From: Candidatus Peregrinibacteria bacterium
Lineage (GTDB): Bacteria > Patescibacteriota > Gracilibacteria > UBA1369 > LOWO2-01-FULL-3
NCBI GenBank assembly: GCA_016206505.1
Contig: JACQRJ010000032.1
Location: 1 to 40,802 of the forward strand
Direction: 5' to 3'
DNA length: 40,802 bases
Part shown: piece by piece, positions 32,002-39,698 of the stretch
Numbering within the stretch: the first letter of the stretch is position 1
Layout: each line of letters opens with the position of its first letter
The notes under the pieces: generated by a model
Told to the model about the DNA's origin: nothing
Database searches by the model: none
Seen by the model: the letters and a program-made list of their open reading frames with translations, nothing else
Position numbers and translations under genes: made by a program

Positions 32002-32451
32002 ATGACAAGAGCGGACTGTGGTGAAGTATTCGAACCTTTGAAGGCGGCTGTGGATCCGACATATCTTTTCAGTCATGTCGATGCTGCACGTGCTTTTGCG
32101 GATGAAGCTTTGGATTTGAAGCGGCCTGATTTTGTTCAGGCTTTAAAGATTAAAGGTGTGCTTAAGGAGCGGGTCGATTTTCGATTGCTTTTGCAGGCGC
32201 TTGACTGTGATCGAGCTTGTCGTGATGAGGTTTTGTTTTATCTGAGCAGGGTTAGTGTGCATGAACTTGAAGGGCAGGTTATTGAGTTTATAAACATCGA
32301 ATTAGAGCGTGATGGGGAGCCTGATGCGGCTATTTACTGGATGATTCGGGCATTGGTTTGTATGAATACTAAAACTGCAAGATTTTTTCTTGACGGATTG
32401 AGGAATCATCCAAAGATTAGGGGAGATGAGGTGCTTGCTGCGCTTGTTTGA
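32002..32451 (+). CDS. Helical hypothetical protein, third gene of the giant-protein cassette
   Basis: 149 residues, all-helical with a hint of HEAT-like pairs (DAARAFADEALDLKRPDFVQALKI; DAAIYWMIRALVCMNTKTARFFLDGL). No signal or membrane segment, and no recognised family. It begins 17 bp after the giant gene, the same spacing as between the first two genes, indicating one operon. Confidence 0.5.
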   Translation: MTRADCGEVFEPLKAAVDPTYLFSHVDAARAFADEALDLKRPDFVQALKIKGVLKERVDFRLLLQALDCDRACRDEVLFYLSRVSVHELEGQVIEFINIELERDGEPDAAIYWMIRALVCMNTKTARFFLDGLRNHPKIRGDEVLAALV

Positions 32452-32470
32452 TGCCTTATTTTGCTCTTTG

Positions 32471-32479
32471 TGCTAAGAT
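32471..32479 (+). promoter_or_regulatory. hutI extended -10 promoter, leaderless arrangement
   Basis: TGCTAAGAT (TAAGAT at 32474-32479) lies 6 nt before the hutI ATG. The longer string TTGTGCTAAGAT nearly repeats the hutH promoter TTGTGCTAGGAT, suggesting shared control of the separated hut genes. Confidence 0.5.
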
Positions 32480-32485
32480 TTTGTC

Positions 32486-33811
32486 ATGTACGATCTTTTG
32501 ATAAAAAATTGCGGGCAGGTGGTGACGATGAGTGGGAGTATGCCGAGATGTGGCAAGGAGATGCGCGAACTTGCTGTAATTGAGGATGGATTTGTGGCTT
32601 GTGAAGGGGAGAGGATTGTTGCAGTGGGTTTTATGGGCGATTTTGAAAAGAAGAGTGGATATTTTGAAGGGAAAATCGGAAAAAAAACGAGAATTATTGA
32701 TGCCGGGGGCAAAGTTTTATTGCCGGGTTTGATTGATTGTCATACGCATCTGATTTTTGCGGGAAATCGGGCGGGGGAGTGGCGGGAGAAACTTGCGGGG
32801 AAGTCTTATCTGGAAATTTTGGCCGGTGGAGGAGGAATTTTGAGCACAGTAATGGCGACACGGGCGGCTTTGAAGAAAGATTTGCTGCGGAGCGGACTTT
32901 CGCATTTGCGGGAGATGTTGGCTTATGGCGTGACTACTGTGGAAATTAAAAGTGGATATGGTTTGGATTTGGAAAGTGAAATGAAAATTCTTGATGTGGC
33001 CGGTGAGCTTGGGCGGGTGCAGCCTGTTTGCGTGGTGAGAACTTTTTTGGGCGCGCATGTGGTGGGGCCGGAATTTCGCGGAGAGGAGGGCGGAAGTGCT
33101 TCCGATGCCGCGCGATATTTGAAATATCTGGTGCAAAAAGTTTTGCCGGAGGTTAGGGGCAAGGCGGATTTTGTGGATATTTTTTGCGAGAAAGGCGCTT
33201 TTGATCTGAAGCAGAGCGAAAAATACTTGAGGGCGGCGCGTGAGATGGGTTTTGGTGTGAAAATTCATGCGGAGCAGATAAACAATCTTGGCGGCTGCAA
33301 AATGGCTTGCAAGCTTGGTGCAGCGAGTTTTGATCACTGCGATCATTTGACTGTTGCGGATATTAAAGCGCTTGGAAAACTGAGCAAAGGGGCAAAAGGC
33401 GGCAAAAAAGCCAATTTTTGCAATGAGCCGGTAGCGGTGCTGCTTCCTCTCGTTCCGCTTTTTTTGCGTGAGCATGTTTTTGCCGACGGTAGGGCAATGA
33501 TTGACAATGGCCTTGCCGTTGCGGTTTCCACCGATTTCAATCCCGGATCCTGTCCAAGTAAAAATATTTTTCTGGCGATGAGTATGGCGTGTTTAAAAAT
33601 GGGGCTGCTTCCCGAGGAGGCTTTGACGGCCGTGACTGTAAATGCGGCAGCGGCTCTTAGGCTTTTTGATCGCGGAGTTATCGAAAAAGGCAAACGCGCC
33701 GATCTTGTTTTGTTTGATGTGCAAAATTATCAGGAAATTCCTTATTGGATGGGGGATAGCAAGGTTGCAAAAGTGGTTTGTGGAGGGAAGGTTGTTTTGA
33801 CTGCCAGTTAG
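32486..33811 (+). CDS. hutI: Imidazolonepropionase
   Basis: 441 residues, amidohydrolase superfamily. It hydrolyses 4-imidazolone-5-propionate to N-formimino-L-glutamate, linking hutU to ftcD. Key segments are LPGLIDCHTHLIFAGNRAGEW (metal-binding HxH), TTVEIKSGYGLDLESE, VDIFCEKGAFD, KIHAEQINNLGG (metal/substrate His and Glu) and VAVSTDFNPGSCPS (the active-site Asp). Full length. It is 12 kb from hutU and separated by unrelated genes, with its own promoter. Confidence 0.97.
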   Translation: MYDLLIKNCGQVVTMSGSMPRCGKEMRELAVIEDGFVACEGERIVAVGFMGDFEKKSGYFEGKIGKKTRIIDAGGKVLLPGLIDCHTHLIFAGNRAGEWREKLAGKSYLEILAGGGGILSTVMATRAALKKDLLRSGLSHLREMLAYGVTTVEIKSGYGLDLESEMKILDVAGELGRVQPVCVVRTFLGAHVVGPEFRGEEGGSASDAARYLKYLVQKVLPEVRGKADFVDIFCEKGAFDLKQSEKYLRAAREMGFGVKIHAEQINNLGGCKMACKLGAASFDHCDHLTVADIKALGKLSKGAKGGKKANFCNEPVAVLLPLVPLFLREHVFADGRAMIDNGLAVAVSTDFNPGSCPSKNIFLAMSMACLKMGLLPEEALTAVTVNAAAALRLFDRGVIEKGKRADLVLFDVQNYQEIPYWMGDSKVAKVVCGGKVVLTAS

Positions 33812-33829
33812 TTGAATTAAAATTTCTAA

Positions 33830-33852
33830 ATTCCGTTCCCGGGAATGTTTTT
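33830..33852 (+). terminator. Weak terminator-like hairpin after hutI
   Basis: ATTCC-GTTCCCG-GGAAT is a 5-bp stem followed by GTTTTT, in the short gap between hutI and the convergent gene ending at 33864. The stem is short, so efficiency is doubtful. Confidence 0.3.
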
Positions 33853-33863
33853 GGCAAATTTTT

Positions 33864-34382
33864 CTACAAATAAACTGGTTCATTCCCATTTGCACAGGGG
33901 GCGGAGTTATTGCGAACGGTATCGATGACGTACTGATCGTTTTCGTATTTACTCAAAATTGTCATCATCAGGGTGTCGTTGTTCACAGGCAAATCATGTT
34001 TTCTGTATGCGGCATCGATGGATTCCTTGAGGCGTTGAGTGTCTTCGAGAATTTTTTGATCTATGTAAATCAGGCATGTGAAATCGATATTTGCATTGAT
34101 GAAAGCCTTTTTCTGATCTTCTTCGGAGAGATTTTTGAAATTTTCATTGATTTTTTTTGCGGTTTCAAGGGCTGCTTGCTGCTCAGTGGTAAGTGCATTT
34201 TCGCTTCCTAATGTGTCGGAATTTTCACCGATTGTTGCGTCTGTATTCTCGTCTAAAGTCGAGGAAGAATCTGTAGTAGTTGTAGAATCGTCTGCTTTTT
34301 TTCGCGGTTCGCAATTTTTGAAAAGAAAAACGGCGCCAACAATAATAACAATGATTATTAGTACTGGAAGAAGACGTTTCAT
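33864..34382 (-). CDS. Small membrane-anchored exported protein
   Basis: 172 residues. MKRLLPVLIIIVIIVGAVFLFKNC is a signal anchor. The cysteine at its end is not in a good lipobox. A Ser/Thr/Asp-rich spacer (~30-65) follows, then a helical domain (ALTTEQQAALETAKKINENF...LKESIDAAYRKHDL) with two cysteines that may form a disulphide. No family is recognised; the layout suggests a cell-envelope protein. Confidence 0.6.
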   Translation of the reverse strand: MKRLLPVLIIIVIIVGAVFLFKNCEPRKKADDSTTTTDSSSTLDENTDATIGENSDTLGSENALTTEQQAALETAKKINENFKNLSEEDQKKAFINANIDFTCLIYIDQKILEDTQRLKESIDAAYRKHDLPVNNDTLMMTILSKYENDQYVIDTVRNNSAPCANGNEPVYL

Positions 34383-34388
34383 GTGACT

Positions 34389-34417
34389 ATTGTCGGAGTT
34401 TTTTCAGAAAAATGCAA
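34389..34417 (-). promoter_or_regulatory. Candidate promoter for the 172-aa protein, leaderless arrangement
   Basis: On the minus strand TTGCAT (34412-34417), 17 nt, then GACAAT (34389-34394), 6 nt before the ATG. Box matches are moderate; the spacing to the ATG repeats the leaderless pattern. Confidence 0.4.
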
Positions 34418-34419
34418 TG

Positions 34420-34513
34420 GGCAGAGTGGCCTTCCATTTCTCTCATTGCTCAGAATCGCCACTGCCAAGCAGTTGGCTCAATTCGCAATTCGATAAATGC
34501 AAAGCCCTCTGCC
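34420..34513 (-). other. Structured intergenic element with terminal inverted repeats
   Basis: The 94 bp directly after the TPR stop codon begin and end with GGCAGAG/CTCTGCC. Inside are GCCAA-CTGC-TTGGC (5-bp stem with tetraloop) and AGTGGC...GCCACT, giving a three-way-junction-like fold. There is no U tract. It could be an mRNA 3' structure, a small RNA or a MITE-like element. It was tested as a tRNA and rejected. Confidence 0.4.
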
Positions 34514-34514
34514 T

Positions 34515-35132
34515 TTACTTTTTATGTTTCAACTTCTCATATTCTCTCTGAAAAAAGCGGACAGCATTCAAGCATTCTTTGGCTTTTTGATTGTCCGGTT
34601 CGATTTGAAGAGTTTTTTTGAATAAAAGCGCTGCGCGATCGAAATCTTTTTCATTGAGATACAAAACACCGATGTCGTTTAAAATCAACGGATCGTTTGG
34701 CGCAAGGAAAAGAGATCTTTCAAGAATTATCACGCCTCTTTTGTTCTGGCCGGAATGATACATGCTCCAGCCCAAACAGCGTAAAATTTCCGGATGATTC
34801 GGATATGCTTTGTCGGCATGCTCCAAAAGTTCTACGGATTCTTTCCACTGGCCGGTGCAGGAATATACAAAACCGAGCAAATAATTTGCGTTGGCACTTT
34901 GTTTATTGATTTTTAAAGCTTGTTTCAAAGCTTTTTCGGATTTGTCGTATTGGCGAAGACTCAAATAATTGTCGCCGATTTCTTCATAGGCCTCCACACA
35001 TTTAAGATCCGATGTCAGAATTTTTTCGCAAAGTCTGATGGCTTCGAGATGTTTTCCTTCGTTCTTTTTCTTGTCAGCCTCTTCGATGAGAGGATGAACG
35101 GCCGTGTCGGAACTTTTATATGAGTCGCCCAT
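34515..35132 (-). CDS. TPR-repeat protein
   Basis: 205 residues with about four tetratricopeptide repeats: AIRLCEKILTSDLKCVEAYEEIGDNYLSLRQYDKSEKALKQALKINKQSANANYLLGFVYSCTGQW and following units, with the W/L/G/Y/A/F/A/P consensus positions visible. It lacks a signal peptide, so it should be a cytoplasmic scaffold for protein interactions. Partner unknown. Downstream of galU, but with its own promoter. Confidence 0.85.
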   Translation of the reverse strand: MGDSYKSSDTAVHPLIEEADKKKNEGKHLEAIRLCEKILTSDLKCVEAYEEIGDNYLSLRQYDKSEKALKQALKINKQSANANYLLGFVYSCTGQWKESVELLEHADKAYPNHPEILRCLGWSMYHSGQNKRGVIILERSLFLAPNDPLILNDIGVLYLNEKDFDRAALLFKKTLQIEPDNQKAKECLNAVRFFQREYEKLKHKK

Positions 35133-35158
35133 GATTTTTGTTTTTATTTTTTGTTTTT

Positions 35159-35194
35159 GATTTGCCTTAAGACCATTCTTTCTTTAAGCAAATC
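35159..35194 (-). promoter_or_regulatory. 5'-terminal stem-loop in the TPR gene leader
   Basis: On the minus strand GATTTGCTTAAAG and CTTAAGGCAAATC form a 13-bp stem with one mismatch and one G-U pair around a 10-nt loop, followed by an A-rich stretch to the ATG at 35132. The promoter places the transcript start at or next to the first base of the stem, a position typical of RNA-stabilising 5' hairpins. Confidence 0.45.
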
Positions 35195-35199
35195 TAGGT

Positions 35200-35228
35200 A
35201 TTCTACCTGAAAATTTATTTCATATCAA
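35200..35228 (-). promoter_or_regulatory. Promoter of the TPR gene
   Basis: On the minus strand TTGATA (35223-35228, inside the end of galU), 17 nt, then TAGAAT (35200-35205). The expected start near 35193 coincides with the 5' stem-loop. Confidence 0.55.
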
Positions 35229-36069
35229 GCCCTTTGAGGTATTTTGCGAAAGGAGTTTTTAATTCGGAGTGTTTTAAACCGAAATGTACGACTGCTTGAA
35301 GATAGCCGAGTTTGTCGCCGGTATCAAATCTTTTGCCTTCTATAAGGCAAGTATTGATGTCTGAAATTTTGATGAATTCGCTCATTCCGTCGATGAGGCG
35401 CAGTTCTCTGTCTTTGACTTTTTTTGAGGCGAGAGTTTCTAAAAGTTCGGGAGTGATGATGTATTTTCCGGTGATGGCGAGATTACTTTTTGCTTTTTTT
35501 GGCGAAGGTTTTTCGGTTAAAGATTTTACTTTGCCGGAATTTTTTTCGGTTTCGACGATGCCGTATTTTTCAGTTTCAGTTAACGGGATTTTTGTCACGG
35601 CAATGATTGGCGTTTTGAATTTCTCATATTCTTTAAGCATTTGAGCCAATGGCGGAATTTTGCTGTCCCAGATATCGTCTCCAAAAAGTATGGCGACAGG
35701 TTCATCTTTGACGAGTTCTTTGGCGCAGAGGATTGCGTGTCCGTCACCATGTGGGAAAGGTTGGCGCACATAGACAAATTTTGCCATGTTTTCGATTCGT
35801 TCGATTTCTTTGAGCAATGCTTTTTTGCCGTTTTTTTGTAAATGTGCATGCAGTTCAAAAGAATGGTCGAAGTAATCTTCAATTGATCTTTTGCCGCGGC
35901 CGGTAACGATAATTATTTCTTCGATGCCGCTTTTTACCGCTTCTTCAACAAGATAATGAATACAGGGTTTATCCACGATCGGCAGCATTTCTTTTGGTTG
36001 GGATTTTGTAGCCGGCAAAAATCTCGTACCGAGTCCGGCGGCCGGAATGATCGCTTTTTTGATTCTCAT
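35215..36069 (-). CDS. galU: UTP--glucose-1-phosphate uridylyltransferase
   Basis: 284 residues. IKKAIIPAAGLGTRFLPATK is the nucleotide-binding loop, with QPKEMLPIVDKP, ILFGDDIWDSKIPPLAQM, TEKYGIVETEKN, KYIITPELLETLA and GKRFDTGDKLGYLQAVVHFGL following in the order of the GalU family. It makes UDP-glucose for glycans, which fits the sugar transferase elsewhere in the window. It starts 2 bp after hsp20 and is probably in the ftsH-hsp20-galU operon. Confidence 0.95.
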   Translation of the reverse strand: MRIKKAIIPAAGLGTRFLPATKSQPKEMLPIVDKPCIHYLVEEAVKSGIEEIIIVTGRGKRSIEDYFDHSFELHAHLQKNGKKALLKEIERIENMAKFVYVRQPFPHGDGHAILCAKELVKDEPVAILFGDDIWDSKIPPLAQMLKEYEKFKTPIIAVTKIPLTETEKYGIVETEKNSGKVKSLTEKPSPKKAKSNLAITGKYIITPELLETLASKKVKDRELRLIDGMSEFIKISDINTCLIEGKRFDTGDKLGYLQAVVHFGLKHSELKTPFAKYLKGLDMK

Positions 36070-36071
36070 CT

Positions 36072-36461
36072 TTAAGCTTTAATCTTAATGATCTGGGTTT
36101 TTTCTTTTTCTGTTTTTGGGATGCGAATTTCCAAAACATTTTTTTCAAAAGAAGCTTTGATGTTTTTTGTATCTGCTTCCAATGGCAGGACAATAGAGCG
36201 GGAAAAATTTCCCCAGAAACATTCTTTGGTATAATAATTGTCTTCCGGTACATCTTCGCCAAGTTCACGGTCGCCCTTTATTATCAAAACATCGTCTGTA
36301 ACGGCTATGTGCAGATCTTCTTTATTTACTCCAGCGATCGGAGCCTTGATAACTATTTCACCATCGGTCTGCCAAATATCGAGTGCGAGTTGGCCGACTT
36401 CTTTTTTCATCGGCTTGTCGTCGTTTGGCAGTGGATGAATTTTGATGCTGGTGTTGTTCAT
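36072..36461 (-). CDS. Hsp20/alpha-crystallin small heat-shock protein
   Basis: 129 residues. The alpha-crystallin domain runs from about 25 to 122: LALDIWQTDGEIVIKAPIAGVNKEDLHIAVTDDVLIIKGDRE, then FWGNFSRSIVLP and ASFEKNVLEIRIPK, with the terminal I-x-I-type motif IIKIKA. It is an ATP-independent holdase. It sits 2 bp from both ftsH and galU, so it is co-transcribed with the quality-control protease. Confidence 0.93.
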   Translation of the reverse strand: MNNTSIKIHPLPNDDKPMKKEVGQLALDIWQTDGEIVIKAPIAGVNKEDLHIAVTDDVLIIKGDRELGEDVPEDNYYTKECFWGNFSRSIVLPLEADTKNIKASFEKNVLEIRIPKTEKEKTQIIKIKA

Positions 36462-36463
36462 AT

Positions 36464-38344
36464 TTATTCAGCTTTTGCGACGGCTTTGGTTATAGATTCA
36501 TGCGCTTTTTTTGGGACTTTCATATTTTTGAAATATTCCTTGAATTCTTCGGCGGTCATGTTTTCTTTTTTGATGAGATCTTCGGAAATTTTTTCGATCA
36601 GTGCTTTGTGTTTGTTGATTATTTCTTTACATTGTCTGTAGGCTTTGTGGATCACTTTTTGAACAAGTTCATCTATTTTTGAAGCGTATTGTTCGGAATA
36701 ATTTTTTACATGGCCGAAATCACGTCCGAGAAAAACTTCGTCCTGATCTGAACCGAAAGTAACCGGCCCCAGTTCGCTCATGCCATATTTTGTAATCATC
36801 GCTCTGGCCATTTTCGCCACTTTTTGCAGGTCGGATGAAGGGCCAGTAGATGTTTCCCCAAAGAAAATTTCTTCGGTGACATAGCCGCCCAAAGCCATGC
36901 AAAGATCGTCTTCAAAATGACTTTGGGAAACATAATTTTTTTCTTCTTCGGGACGGGACCAGGTGACGCCGCCGGCGGAACCGCGGGAAATAATAGATAC
37001 TTTATGGATCGGATCGCAATTTGGCAATAAATGGCCGACAATTGCGTGGCCAACTTCGTGATATGCTGTGAGTTTTTTTTCTTTGTCGGACATGACACGG
37101 GTTTTTCTTTCGGGACCGAGTACGACTTTTTCGATGGAGGCTTCGATTTCTTTCATCGTGATGTATTTCTTGTCCTGTTTTGCTGCAAGAATAGCGGCTT
37201 CATTCATAAGATTTTCAAGATCGGCGCCGCTAAAACCGATGGTTCCTTTGGCTATGTGGGCGAGATCAACATGTTTTGAAAGCGGTTTTTTGCGGCTGTG
37301 AACTTTTAGAATCGCTTCGCGTGCTTTCAAGTCCGGCATGCCGACAATTACACGGCGATCAAAACGGCCCGGTCGAAGCAGTGCGGGATCGAGAATGTCC
37401 GGACGGTTTGTGGCTGCGATTACTATGACGTTAGTTCCTGTTTCAAAGCCGTCCATTTCGGTAAGGATTTGGTTTAAAGTTTGTTCGCGTTCATCATGTC
37501 CTCCTCCCATTCCTGCACCACGATGGCGGCCCACTGCGTCAATTTCATCGATAAAAATGATGCATGGAGCATTGCGCTTTGCTTTGGTAAAAAGATCTCT
37601 TACGCGGGAAGCGCCGACACCGACAAACATTTCGACAAATTCGGAACCGGAAATACTGAAATATGGTACATCCGCTTCGCCGGCTACGGCTCTTGCAAGC
37701 AAAGTTTTGCCGGTTCCAGGTTGGCCGACAAGCATTACGCCTTTTGGAATTTTGGCGCCCATTTTGCGGTATTTTTGCGGATGTTTTAAAAAGTCCACGA
37801 TTTCAACGAGTTCTTCCTTAGCTTCATCGGCTCCGGCTACGTCTTCAAAAAGTGTTTTTTCTTTATTTTTGTCATAAGTTTTTGCGCGACTTTTGCCGAA
37901 AGAAAGAGCTTGATTGTTGGCTCCCTGAGCCGAGCGCATCATGAAAACGAAAAAAGCTATTATAAGGATAAATGGGATCATCCCTATAAGGAGGTCTGTC
38001 CAAAAAGCATTGGTTTCCGTATCTTCGATGCTGATTGGTAGTGCTGAAATAGTTTCATTTTTGACTCCGGCCTGCCCTAAAAGTTCATAAACGCTGATGC
38101 CCGGTTCCTTGAAAACATGTTGTTTGGTGCCGTCCACAAGTTCGATATTGATGCGATTACTGGAAACTATCAAAGAATGAATCGTGCCGGAACTGACTTC
38201 TTCGACAAAATTATTGAGACTGATTTCCGTTGAGGTTTTACCGCCGTTATTGAACATCATGGTTAAAGCGGCTACAAAGAGCGCAATAATGACCAATGAC
38301 ATTAAAGTGGTTCGCGGTTTTTTGGGGACTGGTAAAGTTGCCAT
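36464..38344 (-). CDS. ftsH: ATP-dependent zinc metalloprotease FtsH
   Basis: 626 residues, membrane-bound AAA+ protease that degrades misfolded and short-lived proteins. Two N-terminal membrane segments ([18 protein letters not shown] and [21 protein letters not shown]) flank the external domain. Walker A is GQPGTGKT (207-214), with Gly-Gln in place of the common Gly-Pro. Walker B is [12 protein letters not shown]. The zinc site is His429-Glu-Val-Gly-His433. Length and order are normal. Confidence 0.98.
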   Translation of the reverse strand: MATLPVPKKPRTTLMSLVIIALFVAALTMMFNNGGKTSTEISLNNFVEEVSSGTIHSLIVSSNRINIELVDGTKQHVFKEPGISVYELLGQAGVKNETISALPISIEDTETNAFWTDLLIGMIPFILIIAFFVFMMRSAQGANNQALSFGKSRAKTYDKNKEKTLFEDVAGADEAKEELVEIVDFLKHPQKYRKMGAKIPKGVMLVGQPGTGKTLLARAVAGEADVPYFSISGSEFVEMFVGVGASRVRDLFTKAKRNAPCIIFIDEIDAVGRHRGAGMGGGHDEREQTLNQILTEMDGFETGTNVIVIAATNRPDILDPALLRPGRFDRRVIVGMPDLKAREAILKVHSRKKPLSKHVDLAHIAKGTIGFSGADLENLMNEAAILAAKQDKKYITMKEIEASIEKVVLGPERKTRVMSDKEKKLTAYHEVGHAIVGHLLPNCDPIHKVSIISRGSAGGVTWSRPEEEKNYVSQSHFEDDLCMALGGYVTEEIFFGETSTGPSSDLQKVAKMARAMITKYGMSELGPVTFGSDQDEVFLGRDFGHVKNYSEQYASKIDELVQKVIHKAYRQCKEIINKHKALIEKISEDLIKKENMTAEEFKEYFKNMKVPKKAHESITKAVAKAE

Positions 38345-38350
38345 GAGTGC

Positions 38351-38379
38351 ATTTTGGACTTTTTCAGGCTAATTTTCAA
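38351..38379 (-). promoter_or_regulatory. Candidate ftsH promoter, leaderless arrangement
   Basis: On the minus strand TTGAAA (38374-38379), 17 nt, then CAAAAT (38351-38356), 6 nt before the ftsH ATG. It lies in the 38-bp gap after tilS, so ftsH may also be read from upstream. Confidence 0.4.
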
Positions 38380-38382
38380 GCC

Positions 38383-39372
38383 CTATGATACTTCAATAAT
38401 GTTGTTTTTGATTTTGAAAGTCAGGCTGTTTAAAGTCTTTTTTTTGTTTCCGTGAGGGCTTTTTAGGGTTTTTAGGATATCTTCCAAATGTGAAGATTCC
38501 AGGTTTTTTGTGTGGCCGATTTGTGTTTTATAGATGGCAAAAATGATCGTTTTTTGTAGCGCCGTATGAAGTTTTTTAAAAGTTTTGGCGTTTAGGAGGG
38601 TTTTCGCTTTTGCTGTTTTTGAGTTTTTTTTGAGCCATTTTTCTGCTTCTTCATTCAGGAAATTTTCGATTTCGCGTAAATTTTGCGTGTTTTTGGCTGA
38701 AGTTTTTATGAGATTTGGATTGAGTTTTTTTAATTTAGGGATGATTTCGTGACGAAGAAAGTTGCGAGAATATTTGCGGTCTTGGTTTGTTTCGTCATTT
38801 CTGTAAGGGATTTTTTTAAATTCGAGATAAGCGAGAATTTCTTTTTTGTCGATGTCGAGCAGGGGACGAAAGAGTTGCGGAGAATATTTTGGAGGATGTG
38901 ACGAAATAATTTCCATACCGAGCAATCCTTGCAACGAAGCTCCGCGTGTGAAATTTAGGAGTCTGGTCTCAAGGTTGTCATCGGCATTGTGGGCGGTAAT
39001 GATGAGGTCGGCCTGGTGTTTTTTGGCCATTTTATTGAAAAAATCGTATCTGACCTTGCGGCCGGTTTCCTCGACTCCTTCTTTGTTTTTTTGTGCCAGT
39101 TTTGCGATGTCTGTCCTTAAAATTTCCACTTTGATTCCGTGCGATTTGCTTAAGTTTTGTACGAATTTGGCATCGTTTGCCGATTCTTTTCGTAATTGAT
39201 GATTGACGTGGGCGATGATGATTTTTGCAGAAATTTTTAGCAGCATGTGGAATAAAAATACCGAATCACCACCTCCTGAAACGGCTGTGATAAGTTTTGT
39301 ATTCTTTGTTAAATGCGTGTTTAGGATTTTCAGAATTTTTTCTTCGAGTTTTTTCGCTTCCTGTTTATTCAT
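38383..39372 (-). CDS. tilS: tRNA(Ile)-lysidine synthase
   Basis: 329 residues. The PP-loop SGGGDS (32-37), IIAHVNHQLR, and 'LIITAHNADDNLETRLLNFTRG' are typical of TilS, as is RPLLDIDKKEILAYLEFKKIPYRNDETN...RNFLRHEIIPKL. It converts the wobble cytidine of the CAU anticodon to lysidine so the tRNA reads AUA. It is followed by ftsH, an arrangement seen in many bacteria. It overlaps the RNHCP gene by 8 bp. Confidence 0.95.
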   Translation of the reverse strand: MNKQEAKKLEEKILKILNTHLTKNTKLITAVSGGGDSVFLFHMLLKISAKIIIAHVNHQLRKESANDAKFVQNLSKSHGIKVEILRTDIAKLAQKNKEGVEETGRKVRYDFFNKMAKKHQADLIITAHNADDNLETRLLNFTRGASLQGLLGMEIISSHPPKYSPQLFRPLLDIDKKEILAYLEFKKIPYRNDETNQDRKYSRNFLRHEIIPKLKKLNPNLIKTSAKNTQNLREIENFLNEEAEKWLKKNSKTAKAKTLLNAKTFKKLHTALQKTIIFAIYKTQIGHTKNLESSHLEDILKTLKSPHGNKKKTLNSLTFKIKNNIIEVS

Positions 39373-39694
39373 TTGGTTTTGGGGGATTTAGGTTTTGCGA
39401 TACTTCGATGATTTTATCGAAATTATCATCCTCTGCCATTTTATTTACTTTTTCTGCGCCGCATTTTAAACATTTATGAGTGATGATCCAGCCTTTTTTG
39501 CCGTCCTGATTGACCCGTGTCGGCTGCATTAAGCCATGACATAGCGATTTGCGGTCGCCGGGCGAATTTTCATCCAGATGCAGCGAAAAGAGGCAGCTGC
39601 CGCAATGATTGCGGCAGCTGCCTCTCAGTTTTTCATTATCTTTGGAACAATTTTGGCATTTGAAGCCTTCGTTGATGACAATGAACTTTTTCAA
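39365..39694 (-). CDS. RNHCP-domain zinc protein
   Basis: 109 residues. FKCQNCSKDN, RNHCGSCLFSLHLDENSPGDRKSLCHGLMQPTRV, GWIITHKCLKCGAEKVNKMAEDDN follow the RNHCP family pattern closely. The paired CxxC motifs suggest two zinc sites. The family is named for the Arg-Asn-His-Cys-Pro motif; here Pro is replaced by Gly. Molecular role unknown, though RNHCP genes often sit near translation genes, and here the gene overlaps tilS. The codons for the RNHCG core form a perfect 37-nt palindrome. Confidence 0.85.
   Translation of the reverse strand: MKKFIVINEGFKCQNCSKDNEKLRGSCRNHCGSCLFSLHLDENSPGDRKSLCHGLMQPTRVNQDGKKGWIITHKCLKCGAEKVNKMAEDDNFDKIIEVSQNLNPPKPNE
39589..39625. repeat. Perfect 37-nt inverted repeat inside the RNHCP gene
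   Basis: Two 18-bp arms (AGAGGCAGCTGCCGCAAT and its exact complement) flank a single base. In RNA it would form a very stable hairpin. On the minus strand it is followed by UUUU and on the plus strand, after CAG, by UUUUU, so it looks like a bidirectional terminator although it is within an intact coding frame. Confidence 0.9.
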
Positions 39695-39698
39695 ACTG

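Noticed and set aside
34420-34513. Possible type II tRNA because of a 7-bp GGCAGAG/CTCTGCC terminal pairing and a length near 94 nt
   Set aside because: No T-arm consensus (GTTCGANNC), no believable D-arm and no anticodon stem could be placed on either strand.
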